Assembly (NCBI RefSeq): GCF_000717995.1 | Contig: NZ_JODM01000002.1 | Coordinates: forward strand, 434,001-498,000 | Reading direction: 5' to 3' | From: Streptomyces violaceorubidus | GTDB lineage: Bacteria; Actinomycetota; Actinomycetes; Streptomycetales; Streptomycetaceae | DNA length: 64,000 nucleotides | Part shown: positions 33,661-42,107 of the stretch, piece by piece | Numbering within the stretch: position 1 is the first letter of the stretch | Layout: each line of letters opens with the position of its first letter | Notes under the pieces: model-generated | Told to the model about the DNA's origin: nothing | What the model saw: only the letters and a program-made list of their open reading frames with translations | The model's database searches: none | Position numbers and translations under genes: made by a program

Positions 33661-35064
33661 ATGAGCATGGGCATGGGCACTGCGGGCGGTACGAGGGAAC
33701 GGCTGGTCGTCGTCGGCGGCGACGCCGCGGGGATGTCCGCGGCGTCGCAGGCGCGGCGGATGAAGGGCCCGGACGAGCTGGAGATCGTGGCGTTCGAGCG
33801 CGGTCGCTTCAGCTCGTTCTCGGCGTGCGGCATCCCGTACTGGGTCGGCGGCGACGTGCCGGAACGGGACCGGCTCGTCGCCCGCACGCCCGAGGAGCAC
33901 CGCGCCCGGGACATCGACCTCAGGATGGGCACCGAGGTCACGGAGATCGACGTGGCCCGGGGGCGGGTCCGCGCGCGGGACGCCGCTTCCGGGGCCGAGT
34001 CCTGGACGTCGTACGACAAGCTCGTGATCGGGACCGGGGCGCGGCCGATCCGGCCGCAGCTGCCGGGTGTCGACGCGCCCGGTGTGCACGGGGTGCAGAC
34101 GCTGGACGACGGGCAGGCGCTGCTCGACACGCTGGCCCGCACACGGGGCCGTCGCGCGGTGGTCGTCGGCGCCGGGTACATCGGCGTGGAGATGGCCGAG
34201 GCGCTGATCAACCGCGGCTACGAGGTGACGGTCGTCAACCGCGGCCGGGAGCCGATGTCGACGCTCGACGCGGACATGGGCCGCCTGGTGCGCGGGGCGA
34301 TGGAGGGTCTCGGCATCACCATGGTCGACGACGCCGAGGTCACCAAGGTGCTGACCGGGGACGACGGCAGGGTCCGGGCGGTGGCGACCGAGGACGCCGA
34401 GTTCCCGGCGGACGTGGTGGTGCTCGGCATCGGCGTACGGCCCGAGACGGGGCTCGCCGGGGCCGCGGGGCTGCCGCTGGGCGCGCACGGCGGGCTGCTG
34501 ACCAACCTGGCGATGCGGGTGCGCGGCCACGAGAACATCTGGGCGGGCGGCGACTGCGTGGAGGTGCTCGACCTGGTCTCCGGTCAGGAGCGGCACATTC
34601 CGCTGGGCACGCACGCCAACAAGCACGGGCAGGTCATCGGCACCAACGTGGGCGGCGGCTACGCCACCTTCCCGGGGGTGGTCGGCACGGCGGTCAGCAA
34701 GGTGTGCGACCTGGAGATCGCGCGGACCGGCCTGCGGGAGCGGGACGCGCTGCGGGCGGGGCTGCGGTTCGTGACGGCGACCATCGAGTCCACCAGCCGC
34801 GCGGGCTACTACCCGAACGCCTCCCCCATGACCGTGAAGATGCTGGCCGAGCGGCGCACCGGGCGGCTGCTCGGCGTGCAGATCGTGGGCCGCGAGGGCG
34901 CGGGCAAGCGGGTCGACATCGCCGCGGTGGCCCTCACGGCCCGGATGACGGTCGAGCAGATGACCGCCCTGGACCTGGGCTACGCGCCGCCCTTCTCCCC
35001 GGTGTGGGACCCGGTACTGGTGGCCGCGCGCAAGGCGGCGAGGGAGGTCGAGCGCCAACGCTGA
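33661..35064 (+). CDS. CoA-disulfide-reductase-like FAD/NAD(P) oxidoreductase
   Basis: A 467-residue pyridine-nucleotide disulfide oxidoreductase. The FAD fold is LVVVGGDAAGMSAASQARRM, and the redox-active cysteine is in SSFSACGIPYWVGG, as in the single-cysteine CoA-disulfide-reductase/Nox/rhodanese-linked family (CDR: F-x-x-C-x-x-P-Y). The NAD(P) fold is AVVVGAGYIGVEMAEALINR, and the GGDC segment (IWAGGDCVEVLDL) is the FAD-ribose contact. The C-terminal dimer domain carries TIESTSRAGYYPNASPMTVK. ATG 33661 is 9 bp beyond the DUF4349 stop, with two more in-frame starts near (GTG 33655, ATG 33667). It likely maintains low-molecular-weight thiol redox; the substrate is uncertain. Confidence 0.85.
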   Translation: MSMGMGTAGGTRERLVVVGGDAAGMSAASQARRMKGPDELEIVAFERGRFSSFSACGIPYWVGGDVPERDRLVARTPEEHRARDIDLRMGTEVTEIDVARGRVRARDAASGAESWTSYDKLVIGTGARPIRPQLPGVDAPGVHGVQTLDDGQALLDTLARTRGRRAVVVGAGYIGVEMAEALINRGYEVTVVNRGREPMSTLDADMGRLVRGAMEGLGITMVDDAEVTKVLTGDDGRVRAVATEDAEFPADVVVLGIGVRPETGLAGAAGLPLGAHGGLLTNLAMRVRGHENIWAGGDCVEVLDLVSGQERHIPLGTHANKHGQVIGTNVGGGYATFPGVVGTAVSKVCDLEIARTGLRERDALRAGLRFVTATIESTSRAGYYPNASPMTVKMLAERRTGRLLGVQIVGREGAGKRVDIAAVALTARMTVEQMTALDLGYAPPFSPVWDPVLVAARKAAREVERQR

Positions 35065-35388
35065 GCGGCTCCGCCGGTCAGCCCGTCCCGTTGACGCGGT
35101 CGGCTCCCTGCCACGCCTGCTCGGCCGGGAGAGCACCGAACCCGCAGCGGACCCCGGCACCAGGACGGTTGCCACCGCGGGCGGCTGCACACCGGGCGAT
35201 CGAACGGCACCGCTGCGGGGCACGCTCCGCCGGTCAGCCCGTCCCGCTGACGCGGTCGGCTCCCGGCCGCGCCTGCTCGGCCGGGAGAGCACCGAACCCG
35301 CAGCGGACCCCGGCACCAGGACGGTTGCCACCGCGGGCGGCTGCACACCGGGCGGTCGAACAGCACCGCTGCGGGGCGGCTCCGCCGG
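35065..35388. repeat. Two tandem copies of a 155/156-bp unit duplicating the 3' end of the next gene
   Basis: Unit 1 (35070-35225) and unit 2 (35226-35380) are nearly identical, differing at a handful of bases. Each starts with CTCCGCCGGTCAGCCCGTCC; a more diverged third copy begins near 35381 and runs into the 3' end of the minus-strand gene 35389-35733. The units carry no ORF I would call a gene and no terminator pattern. It looks like tandem duplication of a gene end followed by drift. Confidence 0.85.
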
Positions 35389-35733
35389 TCAGCCCGTCCC
35401 GTTGATGCGGTCGATGGCCTGCCGCGCGCGCTCGGCCGGGGGGCGGGCCGGCAGGGAGGACACCGAGGCCGGAGCGGTCCCCGGCACCGGGGTGCTCACC
35501 GCGGGCGGCTGCTCACCGGCCGGCCTGGCGTGTGTCGCGGTCCGCGTGGAGCGCAGCCGGTGGCTCACCGCCTCGTCCAGGGTGACCGGCCGCCGCGTCT
35601 GCGCGGCCAGCCGTCCCGCCTCCTGACCGAGCCGGGCGACGTCCTCCCAGGGCAGCCGCAGCACGAGGGCGACCTCGGCCTCGCCGTCGGGCAGGGCGTG
35701 CAGCGCCGGAGCCGGTGTGACCCGTTCGTTCAT
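35389..35733 (-). CDS. Small hypothetical protein with 3' end embedded in tandem repeats
   Basis: A 114-residue protein from ATG 35733 (GAGGAA seven bases upstream). It begins MNERVTPAPALHALPDGEAE, then VALVLRLPWEDVARLGQEAG, a predicted helix, followed by RRPVTLDEAVSHRLRS and a Pro/Thr-rich tail ending ARQAIDRINGTG. No membrane or catalytic motif is seen. Its final 150 bp are related to the two tandem units at 35070-35380, so its C-terminus may have been extended or shuffled. The 135 bp to the divergent rhomboid gene hold the promoters. Function unknown. Confidence 0.7.
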   Translation of the reverse strand: MNERVTPAPALHALPDGEAEVALVLRLPWEDVARLGQEAGRLAAQTRRPVTLDEAVSHRLRSTRTATHARPAGEQPPAVSTPVPGTAPASVSSLPARPPAERARQAIDRINGTG

Positions 35734-35868
35734 CGCCTGTTCCTCACGTCGTCCCCGCGCCCCGCCTTCCCCGGACCGCGGGCGGTTGAGAGGGCATACG
35801 TACACACGGACGGGGGCGTTCAACGGGGCGAACCGATTCGCCGTCCGCCGGGTGGGCAGTAGTGTCTC

Positions 35869-36687
35869 GTGGTCATCCCCGTCCATGACGTGAACCCGGC
35901 GCGCCGCACCCCGTGGGTGACGTACGCCCTGATCCTCGCGAACGTCCTGGTGTTCCTGTTCACCCCCGGCATGACCGGGTCCGCGACGGGCGACGGCAGC
36001 CTCGCGCAGATGTGTGACCTCCAGGCCTTCCTGGACCACTGGGCGGCGGTGCCGCAGGAGCTGCTCCAACACCGGATGCCCCGCCTGGTGCCCACGGGTG
36101 CCGTCGGGGTCGGCCCGCAGGGGCCCGGCTGCGTCCTCGGGCCGCCGGGCTACGACAAGTCGCCGGAGCTGAGCGTCCTGACGGCGATGTTCCTGCACGG
36201 CGGCTGGCTGCACCTGCTGGGCAACATGCTCTTCCTGTGGATCTTCGGCAACAACGTCGAGGACCGCATGGGCCACGTCCCCTTCCTGCTGTTCTACGGC
36301 GTCTGCGGCTACGCGGCGACCTACGGCTTCGCCCTCCTCGACGCCGAATCGGGCGCCCCGCTGGTCGGCGCGTCCGGTGCGATCGCCGGTGTGCTGGGCG
36401 CCTATCTGGTGCTGTATCCGAGGGCCCGCGTCTGGGTGCTGGTGCCCTTCCTGATCTTCCTGCCGCTGCGGCTGCCGGCCTGGCTGGTGCTGGGCTTCTG
36501 GTTCGGGCTCCAGGCGGTGTACTCCTCCGGCGGGGCGGTGTCCGACGCGGGCACCGTGGCGTACGTGGCCCACGTCGTCGGCTTCGTCGTCGGCATGCTG
36601 ATCGCCTGGCCGCTCAGGCGCGGCACGCCGCCCCCGCCGGAGCCGCGCGGGCTGCTGTTCGGGCGGCGGGCGCGGCCCGGGTGGTGA
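35869..36687 (+). CDS. Rhomboid-family intramembrane serine protease
   Basis: A 272-residue polytopic membrane protein. It has six or more hydrophobic segments (YALILANVLVFLFTP, FLHGGWLHLLGNMLFLWIFG, FLLFYGVCGYAATYGFALL). The catalytic serine is in LVGASGAIAGVLGAYLVL (GxSG) and the histidine in VAYVAHVVGFVVGMLIAW. An L1 loop H-G-G-W-L-H-L-L-G-N-M-x-F-L-W is conserved. It cleaves membrane-anchored proteins within or near the bilayer; the substrate is unknown. GTG 35869 gives MVIPVHDVNPARRTPWVTY; there is no strong ribosome site, so this start is the best family fit rather than certain. Confidence 0.88.
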   Translation: MVIPVHDVNPARRTPWVTYALILANVLVFLFTPGMTGSATGDGSLAQMCDLQAFLDHWAAVPQELLQHRMPRLVPTGAVGVGPQGPGCVLGPPGYDKSPELSVLTAMFLHGGWLHLLGNMLFLWIFGNNVEDRMGHVPFLLFYGVCGYAATYGFALLDAESGAPLVGASGAIAGVLGAYLVLYPRARVWVLVPFLIFLPLRLPAWLVLGFWFGLQAVYSSGGAVSDAGTVAYVAHVVGFVVGMLIAWPLRRGTPPPPEPRGLLFGRRARPGW

Positions 36688-36705
36688 GCGGCGGGCGGGG
36701 TGTGC

Positions 36706-37935
36706 TCAGGCCGGGGTTGCCTCGCCGCGTGCGACCGGGATCGGCGTCCAGCGGATGCGGGTGCTGCACAGCGCGACGGCGCCCGCCGACGCGGCCACCG
36801 CGCCCATGCCCCACGCCAGGTTGCTCGCCCCCGCGACGAAGCCGATGAGCGGCGGTCCGGCCAGCAGCCCCGTGGTGCCCATGGCGGCGACCAGCGTCAG
36901 CGCGTCCGAGCCCTGCCGGGCGGCGGCGGCGTAGACGCAGGGGGTCACGGCCGCGATGCCCAGGCCCATGCAGGCGAAGCCGGCCAGCGCCGGTGCGACG
37001 CCGCCGCTGACCAGGGCGAGGGCGAGACCGGTACCGGCCACGGCGCTGCCCAGCAGGACGACCCGCCCGTCGCCCCAGCGGCTGCGCCAGCCGTCGGCGA
37101 AGAGGCGGGCGACGACCATCATCCCGGACACCACGGCGATGCCGAGCGGGGCGAGTTCCGCCGACGCCTCGGCGACGTCCTTCAGGTAGAGGGCGGACCA
37201 GTCGTTCATGGCGCCCTCGGCGACCGTGCCGAAGACCATGGCGCAGCACATCCACAGGGTCGGGCGGGAGGGGACGGTCCAGCGGCGGCGGGCCGGTTCC
37301 GGGGCGGCGGGGGCCGGTGAGCCGGGCGGGGCCGCCGCGTCGGCCGGGTCCGTACGCTCGGCCGGAGCGTCCTCGTCGAGCAGTCCCGTGCGGGCCGTCG
37401 CGCCCAGCGCGGCGAGGAGGACGACGGCGACGCCGAAGTGCGCCGTGACCGATCCGGTGGCGGCCGTCATGCCGGAGGCGAGCAGGGCCGCGAGGAGTGA
37501 ACCGGCGCTGAAGACGGCGTGCAGCCGCGCCATCGTGTTGCGTTCGTGCCGTGCCTCCAGGGCCGCGCCCTGCGCGTTCATGGCCACGTTCAGGCAGCCC
37601 GCGAGGACGCCGTCGGCGCACATCACCAGCAGCGCCACCGGGTAGTTCGGCGCCGCCGCCAGGGCGAGCAGCAGCAGGGCCAGGCCCAGTTGGGACAGCA
37701 GGGCCAGCCGCCGCGAGCCGATGCGGCGCATCAGCCACGCCACCGCCGGGAAGGACACCGCCGCACCGACCCCCGCGGCCATCAGCAGCACCCCCACCTC
37801 GGCCGCGCTCAGGTCGAGGCGGGTCTTGACGGCGGGGATCCGGGCGGCCCAGGTGGCGTACTGGAAGCCGAGGGACAGGAACAGCGCGGCGATCGCCAAC
37901 TGGCCGCGCCGGAAGGGGTCGTGCAGACGGGACAC
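36706..37935 (-). CDS. MFS transporter, likely exporter of the operon product
   Basis: A 409-residue major facilitator protein, last gene of the five-gene operon (6 bp after the GNAT stop, GTG start at 37935). It has about 12 hydrophobic segments: LAIAALFLSLGFQYATWAAR (N-terminal), VGVLLMAAGVGAAVSFPAVA, LLVMCADGVLAGCLNVAMNA. A hydrophilic Pro/Ala/Asp-rich loop (residues about 190-235) separates two six-helix halves, and VFGTVAEGAMNDWSALYLKD resembles the fucose-permease/FsgA-like MFS subclass. The position at the end of a biosynthetic operon suggests efflux of the product or self-protection. The substrate is not inferable from sequence. Confidence 0.87.
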   Translation of the reverse strand: MSRLHDPFRRGQLAIAALFLSLGFQYATWAARIPAVKTRLDLSAAEVGVLLMAAGVGAAVSFPAVAWLMRRIGSRRLALLSQLGLALLLLALAAAPNYPVALLVMCADGVLAGCLNVAMNAQGAALEARHERNTMARLHAVFSAGSLLAALLASGMTAATGSVTAHFGVAVVLLAALGATARTGLLDEDAPAERTDPADAAAPPGSPAPAAPEPARRRWTVPSRPTLWMCCAMVFGTVAEGAMNDWSALYLKDVAEASAELAPLGIAVVSGMMVVARLFADGWRSRWGDGRVVLLGSAVAGTGLALALVSGGVAPALAGFACMGLGIAAVTPCVYAAAARQGSDALTLVAAMGTTGLLAGPPLIGFVAGASNLAWGMGAVAASAGAVALCSTRIRWTPIPVARGEATPA

Positions 37936-37941
37936 GCGCCA

Positions 37942-38511
37942 TCAGCTCACTTCGCGCAGGGTGGGGGCGGGCGGGGAGGGGGACGGGCGGACCCGGGTCG
38001 GCCGGGTGGCCGCCACCGGCCTGGACATGTAGACGGCGCCGTCGCCGTACGCGCCGGCGGGCACCACCCCCGGCTCGGCCACGAAGCCGCGCGCCGACCA
38101 GAACCGCTCGGTGCCGCCCACGGCGACCAGGGAGATCCGCCCGTCCCCGCGGGCCCGTGCGGTGTCGGTGAGGCGGTGCAGGAGGTGCCGGGCGAGCCCC
38201 CTGCGGCGCAGCTCCGGGGCGACGACGATGTCGTGGAGGTGGAGGTTCCCGGGCTCGGGGACGCCCCGGGGCGCCTCCGTCCGCGTCAGGTCCGGGTAGC
38301 GGTGCGGCGGGTAGGGCAGCGCGAGCAGGTAGCCGGCCGTACGGGCGCCGACGTCCACGACGTAGCAGGTCTCGGGCGACGCCGCCGCCCTGGACTGGAG
38401 CGCGGCCCGGCCCTCCGACAGGCCGAGGCCGGTGTAGGCGTCCCGCTCCAGCGCCACCACCGCGTCCCAGTCCCCGTCGGCGAGGGCGCGGACGCGCACG
38501 GGCTCAGTCAT
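37942..38511 (-). CDS. GNAT-family N-acetyltransferase
   Basis: A 189-residue acetyltransferase from ATG 38511, overlapping the decarboxylase stop by 8 bp. The acetyl-CoA-binding motif is LHDIVVAPELRRRGLARHLL with R-R-x-G-x-A, and the later strand/loop is ISLVAVGGTERFWSARGFVA, standard for GNATs. YVVDVGARTAGYLLALPYPP precedes. The C-terminal 25 residues are Pro/Arg/Ser-rich. In a five-gene biosynthetic operon it may acetylate an amine made by the decarboxylase, or detoxify the product for self-resistance. Which one is inference. Confidence 0.85.
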   Translation of the reverse strand: MTEPVRVRALADGDWDAVVALERDAYTGLGLSEGRAALQSRAAASPETCYVVDVGARTAGYLLALPYPPHRYPDLTRTEAPRGVPEPGNLHLHDIVVAPELRRRGLARHLLHRLTDTARARGDGRISLVAVGGTERFWSARGFVAEPGVVPAGAYGDGAVYMSRPVAATRPTRVRPSPSPPAPTLREVS

Positions 38512-39721
38512 CGGCGCCGCTCCCCTCCGGGCGGCCCGCGAAGGCGTACGGGAGCGGGGCGAAGCCGTTGAAGCCCCGGGTCGTGTAGCTGGTCGCGTAG
38601 GCGCCGCAGGACAGCACCCAGACCGGGTCGCCGGAGGCCAGCGCCTCGGGCACCGGGACCATCCCCTCCTCGTGGGAGTAGGCGTCGTCGCTGTCGCAGG
38701 TGGGACCGGCGACGACGGCCGGGACGAACGGTCCGTCCGGGTGGCCCGGGAAGACCAGCCGGTACTGCAGGGCGTCCATCTCGTAGAGACCGTTGAACTT
38801 GCCGCAGCTCAGGTAGAGCCAGTGCTGCCGTACGCCGTTCGCCGCCCGGCGCTCGGCGAGGCGGGCGACGTGGGCGCGGATCGCGCCGTGGTCGGCGACG
38901 AGGTGCCGCCCGGGTTCGACGACGAACTCCAGGGGGCCGCCGTGGATCCGGCGCAGCTCGTCCATGCCCTCCCTGATCACCGCGAAGATCTTGTCCAGCG
39001 GCGGGTCGAGGGGATTGCCGCGCCGGTCGCGGTAGCCGAGCGCGGGCAGGCCGCCGCCGAGGTTGACGTGGTCGACGCGGATGCCGCGCCGGCCGAGTGC
39101 GGGCAGGACCTCGCCCAGGTCCTCGACGGCGGTGTGCCACGCCTGTCCGGTCATCTGCTGCGAGCCGACGTGCACGGACAGGCCCGCGGGGACGAGTCCG
39201 GCGTCGCGGGCCGCCGCCAGCACCCGCACGGCGTCGCCGGGCGGGCAGCCGAACTTGTCGCTCAGCCCCCACACCGCGCCCGCCCCGCCGGTCGCCACCC
39301 GGCAGAACACGCGGGCGCCGGGTGCGTGGGCGGCGAGCGCGGCCACGTCCTGGAGGCTGTCGGTGGCGAAGGTGCGCACGCCCAGCCGGTACGCCTCGGC
39401 GATGTTCCGGTCGGACTTGACGGTGTTGCCGTAGTGCACGCGCCCGACCGGCACCCCGGCCCGCAGCGCCTGCTCGACCTCGCCGGGGCTCGCCGCGTCG
39501 GCCCCGGCGCCCCGGCGGGCCAGGGCGGCGAGGACCTCGTCGACCGGGCAGGCCTTCACGGCGAACCGCACCTGGACGCCGGGAAGTTCGCGGCGCAGCG
39601 TGTCGTGGCGGGTCTCGATGCCGGCCAGGTCGTACACGAGCCGGTCCTCGGTGGCGGCGGCCAGCGCGGCGGCCAGCGGTTCGCCGAGGTCCGTGGCCGT
39701 CACCGCACTCACCGCGCTCAC
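38504..39721 (-). CDS. Fold-type III PLP decarboxylase, ornithine-decarboxylase-like
   Basis: A 405-residue enzyme from GTG 39721, overlapping the upstream stop by 4 bp (GTGA). PLP lysine Lys56 is in VQVRFAVKACPVDEVLAAL. The tetrapyrrole-of-motifs is: VHYGNTVKSDRNIAEAYRLG (ODC HANPCK region variant), LSVHVGSQQ, VNLGGGLPALG, EPGRHLVAD. The C-terminal dimer-interface cysteine Cys342 in AGPTCDSDDAYSHEE and AYATSYTTRGFNGF match the ornithine/lysine decarboxylase side of the Alr/ODC superfamily rather than diaminopimelate decarboxylase. It decarboxylates an amino acid to an amine, probably as a building-block step of the operon. The substrate could be ornithine, arginine or a peptide-bound residue. 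Confidence 0.82.
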   Translation of the reverse strand: MSAVSAVTATDLGEPLAAALAAATEDRLVYDLAGIETRHDTLRRELPGVQVRFAVKACPVDEVLAALARRGAGADAASPGEVEQALRAGVPVGRVHYGNTVKSDRNIAEAYRLGVRTFATDSLQDVAALAAHAPGARVFCRVATGGAGAVWGLSDKFGCPPGDAVRVLAAARDAGLVPAGLSVHVGSQQMTGQAWHTAVEDLGEVLPALGRRGIRVDHVNLGGGLPALGYRDRRGNPLDPPLDKIFAVIREGMDELRRIHGGPLEFVVEPGRHLVADHGAIRAHVARLAERRAANGVRQHWLYLSCGKFNGLYEMDALQYRLVFPGHPDGPFVPAVVAGPTCDSDDAYSHEEGMVPVPEALASGDPVWVLSCGAYATSYTTRGFNGFAPLPYAFAGRPEGSGADD

Positions 39722-41043
39722 CGCGGCCCTCCCTCGGCCGGGGCGACGGGAGTGGTGCGGGCCGCGGCCACCATCGACTCCCACGCCTCCGTCAGCAGCG
39801 CGAAGTCCGCCATGTCGCCGCGTGCCTCGTCGAGGAGGCGGGCGCGGCGCCCGGTCAGGAGGTCGGCGAACTCGGCGTACGGGCCGCCGAGTCGGCGGTA
39901 GGCGGCGTCGAGGGCGTCGAGCCGGCGGGCGTTCTCGGCGGTGTCGAGGCCGGTGCTCTCGCGGGCCAGGGCGGCGACGGCGGCGGGGCGGGCCCGGCCC
40001 CGCTCGTCCAGCAGGGCGTCGCCCGCCTCGGCCATGCGGTCGTAGACGTGGTGGAAGTAGAGCATCGACAGCAGGAACTTGGCGAAGCGCGTCTGGTAGG
40101 CGAGGAAGCCGGGGCCCGTCCGGCGTTCGCCGGTGTAGTAGTTGACGATGTTCCGGTTGTGCAGCACGCCCGGCAGCCGGGCGTCGTGCACGAGGTGGAT
40201 GAGGAAGTAGTCGCTGCCGATGGTGTCCCGGGCGGGCGGCAGCGGCACGCGTTCGCTGACCGTCGCGCCGTGGAAGGCGATGTTGCACATGTCCACGCGC
40301 ATCGGGTCGACCACGGCCAGCAGCGAGTGGTCCGCCGTGAAGGGCTCCGTGCCCGCGCCGGTGAAGGACTCCTCGACCAGCGCGCGTTTCCGCCCGGCGG
40401 ACCAGCCCTCCGGGGCCCAGAGGGAGACGACGTCGTGGTAGACGGCGGGGTCGGCGTCCCGTATCCGCGCGATGTCGACGGAGAGTTCGCCCACGAAGGA
40501 GCTGCCGACCATGGCGACCCGCCGCTCCAGCAGGTGCTCGGGCAGTGTCGACCCGGTGACACCGGCCAGGGCGTCGGCGGCGCGTTCGCCCAGCGACAGC
40601 ACTTCGTGGTGGACAGGGAAGACGGTACGGCCGTCCACGCTCTGGTAGCGGCTGTCGGAGTCCCGGCGGTGGACGGACGCGCAGCCGAGCGCGGCCGCGA
40701 TCAGGAAGGCGCGGTTGGTGCAGGCGCCGTAGGACAGTCCGTCGGGGAGCATCAGGTCGAGGAGGAGTTCGGGCTTGGTGCTGCCGGAGCGTGCCGTGAC
40801 CCGGGTCAGGAAGTCGCGCTGGGCGGCCTCGTCGAGGTGGTGGGCCGTGATCCGGGGGTGCGCCGGCAGGCTCCGCAGGGCGGCGGCGTGGGCGGCGCGG
40901 TCCGCGGGCGGGCAGGAGTCGAGGATCAGCAGGTGGACGTCGATGTCGAAGTGGTCGGCGGCATAGGCGGCTTCCTCGCCCAGGGCCGCGACGGTGTCCG
41001 GGCAGTGCCGGTTGGTGGGCAGGGTCAGGCAGATGCTGCGCAT
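39718..41043 (-). CDS. GT-A-like protein of unassigned family
   Basis: A 441-residue protein from ATG 41043; its start overlaps the oxygenase gene's 3' end by 19 bp. The N-terminal half has a GT-A-type pattern: ICLTLPTNRHCPDTVAAL, VHLLILDSCPPADRA, then a DxD-like metal site HRRDSDSRYQ (residues 126-134) and LMLPDGLSYGACTNRAFLIA. The C-terminal half (DYFLIHLVHDARLPGVLHNR, VNYYTGERRTGPGFLAYQTR) is unusual and contains many aromatic residues. It resembles nucleotide-sugar transferases by fold but I know no characterised member. In the operon it could attach a sugar or another group, or build an amine-linked intermediate. I cannot name the reaction. Confidence 0.7.
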   Translation of the reverse strand: MRSICLTLPTNRHCPDTVAALGEEAAYAADHFDIDVHLLILDSCPPADRAAHAAALRSLPAHPRITAHHLDEAAQRDFLTRVTARSGSTKPELLLDLMLPDGLSYGACTNRAFLIAAALGCASVHRRDSDSRYQSVDGRTVFPVHHEVLSLGERAADALAGVTGSTLPEHLLERRVAMVGSSFVGELSVDIARIRDADPAVYHDVVSLWAPEGWSAGRKRALVEESFTGAGTEPFTADHSLLAVVDPMRVDMCNIAFHGATVSERVPLPPARDTIGSDYFLIHLVHDARLPGVLHNRNIVNYYTGERRTGPGFLAYQTRFAKFLLSMLYFHHVYDRMAEAGDALLDERGRARPAAVAALARESTGLDTAENARRLDALDAAYRRLGGPYAEFADLLTGRRARLLDEARGDMADFALLTEAWESMVAAARTTPVAPAEGGPR

Positions 41044-42107
41044 GCGCCGTCCCCGGTGGCCTGGTGCTCTTCGCTGCCGTCGGTACCGGTGCCGGGGTGC
41101 CAGGACTTCAGGCCCAGCAACTTGGCTCCGAGTTCGGTGAGTTCGGCGGGGCCGTAGCGCTCGGCCTCGGGCCGGCGGGCGTCGCCGAGGAGGGTGGCGT
41201 TCCAGCCGGGGGTGGCGAGGGTGCGCCAGGATTCGGTCCGGGAGTCGCGCAGGGTGCGGTGGGTCTCCAGCGCGGGCATCATCGACAGGTACTGCACCGC
41301 CCGTACGCCTTCGCCGCTGACGTTGGGCGCGACGCCGTGCGCCAGCAGGCCGTTCCAGATGAGCAGGTCGCCGGCCTCCAGGTCGGGCCGTACGACGGGC
41401 ATGTCCTCGCGGTCGATCGCGGGCCTGATGGGGTCGCGGTCGTCGGGCTGGAGCGCCTTCCAGCGGTCGAAGCGGCGGAACAGCTCGGGGCAGCACTGGA
41501 AGCCGCCGTGGTCGGGCTTGGTGTCGTTGAGGGCGATGATGCCCTGGACGCGCTGCGGCAGGACGCCGAGGGAGGTGTCCACGTCCCAGTGCAGCTCGAT
41601 GTCGAAGCCCCGGTCCGGCTTGTCGATCAGGGCGCGGTCGCGGTTGCCCACGTTGGGCGGGTTGAGGTTGAGCCGGTCCAGGGTGACCCACAGCTCCTCG
41701 CAGTCCCACACGTCGACGAAGGCGTCGTACACGCGCTGCGTCTGGCGGCTGTCCCAGATGAGCTGGTGGTGGTAGGCCTCGACGAAGCCGTAGATGTGCA
41801 GCTCCCGGTCCAGGTCACAGCGGTACTCGCGGTCCTGGTACCAGGTGTCGGGGCGTTCGGGGTCGAGCCCCTGGAAGTCCCAGGCGAAGTCGAGGAGTCG
41901 GCGCGCGGAGTCGGCGGGTATCGCCTCCTTCACGACGACGTAGCCGTACGTCTGCCAGTGGGCGAAGTCCTCCTCGGACAGCACCCGCAGCGGGCGGGTC
42001 TTGTCGAGGTCGCGCAGCGGGGTGCGGGCCAGGTAGGTGTCGGCGTCCGCGCTGAAGTAGGGCAGGTCCGACGGGGCTCGGTGGAGGTAGGAATCGGGCG
42101 TCGCCAT
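41025..42107 (-). CDS. Phytanoyl-CoA dioxygenase (PhyH)-type Fe(II)/2-oxoglutarate oxygenase
   Basis: A 360-residue oxygenase, first gene of the operon. The frame is open upstream to 42401, but ATG 42107 (MATPDSYLHRAPSDLPYFSA) has GGAG six bases before it. The facial triad is His173-x-Asp175 (ELHWDVDTSLG) and His257 (WNGLLAHGVAPN), with the 2-oxoglutarate arginine Arg269 in GEGVRAVQYLSM. The insert after the HxD (LPQRVQGIIALNDTKPDHGG) is typical of PhyH. Enzymes of this type hydroxylate or otherwise oxidise small molecules, often in natural-product pathways. The 5' leader from the proposed promoter at 42369-42398 would be about 250 bases long. Confidence 0.85.
   Translation of the reverse strand: MATPDSYLHRAPSDLPYFSADADTYLARTPLRDLDKTRPLRVLSEEDFAHWQTYGYVVVKEAIPADSARRLLDFAWDFQGLDPERPDTWYQDREYRCDLDRELHIYGFVEAYHHQLIWDSRQTQRVYDAFVDVWDCEELWVTLDRLNLNPPNVGNRDRALIDKPDRGFDIELHWDVDTSLGVLPQRVQGIIALNDTKPDHGGFQCCPELFRRFDRWKALQPDDRDPIRPAIDREDMPVVRPDLEAGDLLIWNGLLAHGVAPNVSGEGVRAVQYLSMMPALETHRTLRDSRTESWRTLATPGWNATLLGDARRPEAERYGPAELTELGAKLLGLKSWHPGTGTDGSEEHQATGDGACAASA

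Noticed and set aside
35065..35388. CRISPR-like array
   Set aside because: Units are 155-156 bp, contiguous and only two to three in number, with no short repeat/spacer structure and no cas genes.
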